Of a DNA stretch of 8,550 nt, positions 6,126-8,550 are shown in pieces. The translations under genes were made by a program, and so were the position numbers. The stretch is from Coriobacteriales bacterium (GTDB lineage: Bacteria; Actinomycetota; Coriobacteriia; Coriobacteriales; CADBOM01). Within the stretch, counting starts at the first letter, position 1, and each line of letters starts with the position of its first letter. The stretch covers positions 1 to 8,550 of the forward strand of contig JAFWGD010000177.1 in the NCBI GenBank assembly GCA_017515355.1. Direction: 5' to 3'. The notes under the pieces were generated by a model that was given only the letters and a program-made list of their open reading frames with translations, had not been told where the DNA came from and ran no database searches.

Positions 6126-7382
6126 ATGGCAGACAACGGCAAGAGGGCTAGGCAGCAGGAGGCCAAGGAGGCTTTCTTCACGCTGAGCCAAGACCAGATC
6201 GACTTCATCGAGTCGAACTACCGAGCCAAGCAGTCGCGCCTGTCCACCTTCGCCACAAGAGACGAAGAGGCCATCTACGAGCAGCCATCCAAGGTTGCCG
6301 CGGATGGCCTCGAGTTCATCCGCCCGTCCTTCAGGGCCGATGTCGACCGCACCATCAACAACCCCTTCTTCAACAGGGGAAACGATAAGACGCAGGTATT
6401 CTCGCTTTTCCGCGACGACGACATCTCGCGTCGCGGCTTCCATGTGCAGCTCGTCGCGCAAACCGCGCGCAAGATCGGCGAGGCGCTGCGGCTCAACGGG
6501 GCGCTCATCGAGGCTATCGCGCTCGGTCACGATGCGGGGCACACCCCCTTCGGCCACGCCGGCGAGCACTTCCTCAGCGAGATCTACCATGAGCGCACCG
6601 GGCGCTATTTCAACCACAACGTCCACAGCGTGCGCGCGCTGCGCACCGTCTCCCCCTGCAACCTCTCGTTGCAGACATACAACGGAATCCTCTGCCACTG
6701 CGGCGAGAACAACTTCGCGGAATACACCACCTCGCCCTGCGATGGCTTCGACGCGCTCGACGAGCTCATGGAGTCGTGCTACATCGAAAACGGCCGCAGC
6801 TCGTTTTTGCGCCCGAGCACGCTCGAAGGCTGCGTGGTGCGCATCTGCGACATCCTCGCCTACCTCGGCAAGGACCGTCAGGACGCGCTCAACGTGGGAA
6901 TCATCTCGAAGGGCGATTACTACCTCGACAGCTTCCTGGGCTCCAACAACAGCATGCTGATCCAGAACGCGACCTTCAACATCATCAAGAACAGCATCGG
7001 GCGCGACCGCATCGCGATGGATGTCGAGGTCTCCGACGAGATCCGCAGACTCAAGGCTTTGAACAACGAGACCATCTACATGTATGACCAGGAGGGCGAG
7101 GGCAAGCTGCGCCGATTCGTCTTCCCGATGATGCGCGAGCTCTACCACAAGCTGCTCGAAGATCTCGATGCCGGACGCGAGGAATCGCCGATCTTCACAG
7201 AGCATATGAACGCCTGGTTCATGTCGACACGCAACCCCAGATATGCGCAGGAATCGCACGATGACATAGTGGTCGATTACATCGCATCGATGACCGATGA
7301 TTATTTCATCGAGCTTTATGCACTTCTATTTCCCGACAATCCTAAGAGCCATACCGACTTATACAGGCCGTATTTCCAGTAA
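6126..7382 (+). CDS. dgt: dGTPase-type HD-domain dNTP triphosphohydrolase
   Basis: A 418-residue protein of the dGTPase family, which hydrolyses dNTPs to nucleosides and tripolyphosphate and shapes the dNTP pool. The HD metal site is complete: H106 in GFHVQLV, H135-D136 in ALGHDAGHTPFGHAGE, and D242 in RICDILAY. Other family landmarks are KTQVF (88-92), FNHNVHSVRAL (162-172), GILCH (187-191), LEGCVVR (233-239) and a late LKALNNETIY motif. The usual arginine-rich stretch before KTQVF is replaced by FFNRGNDKTQVF, so this is a divergent member and the preferred nucleotide is uncertain. Its ATG follows a modest AGGGA (6112-6116) nine bases upstream, just past the stop of the cysteine hydrolase. 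No terminator follows. Family assignment is strong; dGTP specificity is not shown. Confidence 0.87.
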   Translation: MADNGKRARQQEAKEAFFTLSQDQIDFIESNYRAKQSRLSTFATRDEEAIYEQPSKVAADGLEFIRPSFRADVDRTINNPFFNRGNDKTQVFSLFRDDDISRRGFHVQLVAQTARKIGEALRLNGALIEAIALGHDAGHTPFGHAGEHFLSEIYHERTGRYFNHNVHSVRALRTVSPCNLSLQTYNGILCHCGENNFAEYTTSPCDGFDALDELMESCYIENGRSSFLRPSTLEGCVVRICDILAYLGKDRQDALNVGIISKGDYYLDSFLGSNNSMLIQNATFNIIKNSIGRDRIAMDVEVSDEIRRLKALNNETIYMYDQEGEGKLRRFVFPMMRELYHKLLEDLDAGREESPIFTEHMNAWFMSTRNPRYAQESHDDIVVDYIASMTDDYFIELYALLFPDNPKSHTDLYRPYFQ

Positions 7383-7385
7383 ATC

Positions 7386-7414
7386 GGGACAGAATCTCAT
7401 TCATCCAATAGAAT
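7386..7414 (+). promoter_or_regulatory. Candidate promoter for the PutP-type symporter gene
   Basis: GGGACA (7386-7391, four of six to TTGACA), an exact 17-base spacer and TAGAAT (7409-7414, five of six to TATAAT) lie in the AT-richer gap just after the dNTPase stop codon. Predicted start is near 7421, giving a leader of about 49 bases. Spacing and composition support it; no experimental evidence. Confidence 0.42.
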
Positions 7415-7460
7415 AGCTGCTACATCTTTATTGATTTTCATCGATATTTGCTCGATCTTG

Positions 7461-7465
7461 GGAGG
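7461..7465 (+). promoter_or_regulatory. Ribosome binding site of the symporter
   Basis: GGAGG lies only four bases before the ATG at 7470, slightly closer than usual. The start is still preferred because it places the first hydrophobic segment and the FLGGR motif at the same distance from the N-terminus as in known PutP proteins. Confidence 0.6.
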
Positions 7466-7469
7466 AATC

Positions 7470-8550
7470 ATGAGTCATGGAGATATGATCACGCTTGCCG
7501 TGATGGGCATTTACATCGTCGTGATCCTGATCGTCGGATTCTACTTCGCCAGGCGTTCGAACGAGTCTTCCGAGAACTATTTCCTCGGAGGGCGCAAGAT
7601 TGGCGTCTGGGCAACCGCGCTCTCGGCAGAGGCGTCGGACATGAGCGGCTGGCTGCTGATGGGCTTGCCGGGCGTTGCCTACTTCTGCGGCGCGTCGGAT
7701 GCGATGTGGACGGCCATCGGCCTCGCAATCGGAACCTACCTCAACTGGCTCTTCGTAGCCAAGAGGCTGCGCAAGTATTCGCAGAAGGCGAATAACGCGA
7801 TTACGATCCCGAGCTTCGTCTCGAACCGTTTCGGCGACAAGAAGGGCGTCATCAAGACCATCGCGGCCCTCGTCATCCTCCTCTTCTTCTGCGTCTACGT
7901 CGGCAGTTGCTTCGCCACCTGCGGCAAGCTCTTCGCCTCGCTCTTCGATATGGACTACGCAACGATGATGATCATCGGCGCGCTGCTCGTCTTCATCTAC
8001 ACCTTCGCCGGCGGATACCTCTCCGTCTGCACCACCGACCTGATCCAGGGCATGATCATGATCATCGCGATACTCGTGATCTTCATCGGCTCGATCACCG
8101 CTGCCGGTGGCATCGAGAACACCGTCGCGTTCTTGAAGGACATCCCCGGATTCCTCTCCGCTACATCGATGGCAACGCCAGTGTTGGGAGCCGATGGCGT
8201 GACCCAGGTCGTGCAAAACGGCGCGCCGCTCTTCGGCGAGCCCGCGAGCTACGGCTTCATCACCATCATCTCCACGATGTCCTGGGGTCTCGGATACTTC
8301 GGAGTCCCGCAGGTTCTCGTCCGCTTCATGGGCATCGAGAAGCCCGAGAGCATCAAGAGGTCCCGCCGCATCGCGGTCGTCTGGGTCATCATCTCCTTGG
8401 CCGCTGCGGTCCTGATCGGCCTCATCGGACGCGCCATCATCCCGACGACGCTGCTCACCGCATCCAGCGCCGAGACGATCTTCGTCGTCCTCTCCAAGAT
8501 GATCCTCCCTGCGGTCGTCACCGGCGTCGTGGTCTCCGGCATCTTCGCGG
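7470..8550 (+). CDS. putP: Sodium/proline symporter (PutP-type, SSS family), 3' end beyond window
   Basis: The first 360 residues of an inner-membrane sodium:solute symporter of about 500 residues; the frame is open at the window edge. A hydrophobic first segment (about 7-26) is followed by ENYFLGGRKIG (35-45) and ALSAEASDMSGWLLMGLPG (50-68), which matches E. coli PutP closely and holds the residues equivalent to its D55, M56 and S57 (here D57, M58, S59). Further membrane segments lie at about 72-95, 128-150, 163-183, 190-210, 262-285, 301-320 and 338-360. YFGVPQVLVRFMGIE (276-290) is another close PutP match. The later Ser/Thr pair of the sodium site would fall just past the window end. Proline is the most likely substrate; a related solute cannot be excluded. 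It appears to be transcribed on its own; a following proline dehydrogenase or aminotransferase cannot be checked here. Confidence 0.9.
   Translation, partial: MSHGDMITLAVMGIYIVVILIVGFYFARRSNESSENYFLGGRKIGVWATALSAEASDMSGWLLMGLPGVAYFCGASDAMWTAIGLAIGTYLNWLFVAKRLRKYSQKANNAITIPSFVSNRFGDKKGVIKTIAALVILLFFCVYVGSCFATCGKLFASLFDMDYATMMIIGALLVFIYTFAGGYLSVCTTDLIQGMIMIIAILVIFIGSITAAGGIENTVAFLKDIPGFLSATSMATPVLGADGVTQVVQNGAPLFGEPASYGFITIISTMSWGLGYFGVPQVLVRFMGIEKPESIKRSRRIAVVWVIISLAAAVLIGLIGRAIIPTTLLTASSAETIFVVLSKMILPAVVTGVVVSGIFA

Noticed and set aside
5196..7259. A 687-residue open frame on the - strand spanning the small redox gene, the hydrolase and most of the dNTPase
   Set aside because: Unusually long, but it crosses three confident genes and their gaps with no recognisable domain. 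Codon bias of the + strand explains the lack of stops.
7440..7456. Small inverted repeat ATCGA / TCGAT before the symporter
   Set aside because: A 5-bp AT-containing stem with a 7-base loop and no T tract is too weak for a terminator or regulatory hairpin.

Overview
The window reads as a GC-rich (roughly 60% by eye) bacterial chromosome segment with six genes, all on the + strand and tightly packed. Gene content suggests an anaerobe: a molybdenum hydroxylase, a protein rich in iron-sulfur motifs and no oxygen-dependent enzyme. A Coriobacteriia-type actinobacterium (Eggerthellaceae-like) would fit the composition, but this is inference; no rRNA or other taxonomic marker is present.

Region 1 (31-5486) is a three-gene redox module. 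It encodes a two-[2Fe-2S] molybdopterin aldehyde-oxidoreductase-type hydroxylase with no FAD domain of its own (31-2907). Next comes a large flavin/iron-sulfur protein with a GltD-like N-terminal part, a ferredoxin-like dicluster segment and two CCG (HdrB/HdrD-type) domains (3022-5313). Last is a 67-residue protein with two Cys pairs, whose GTG start lies inside the preceding gene (5283-5486). The order matches the Desulfovibrio vulgaris DVU1559-1558-1557 arrangement as I remember it. The likely logic is that the hydroxylase oxidises its substrate and its partners carry the electrons away. The substrate and final acceptor cannot be read from the sequence. A strong intrinsic terminator followed by a perfect TATAAT separates the hydroxylase from its partners, so the two parts may be expressed at different levels.

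Region 2 (5556-7382) holds two probably co-transcribed genes 21 bases apart: a nicotinamidase/isochorismatase-fold cysteine hydrolase with intact catalytic and metal-binding residues, and a dGTPase-type HD-domain dNTP triphosphohydrolase.

Region 3 (7470 to the window edge) is the first ~360 residues of a PutP-type sodium/proline symporter, cut by the window end, with its own candidate promoter.

I see no mobile element, CRISPR array, tRNA or rRNA. No gap between genes exceeds about 115 bases. The most interesting part is the redox module, especially the flavoprotein, which appears to lack the NAD(P)H-binding subdomain of its GltD-like relatives.
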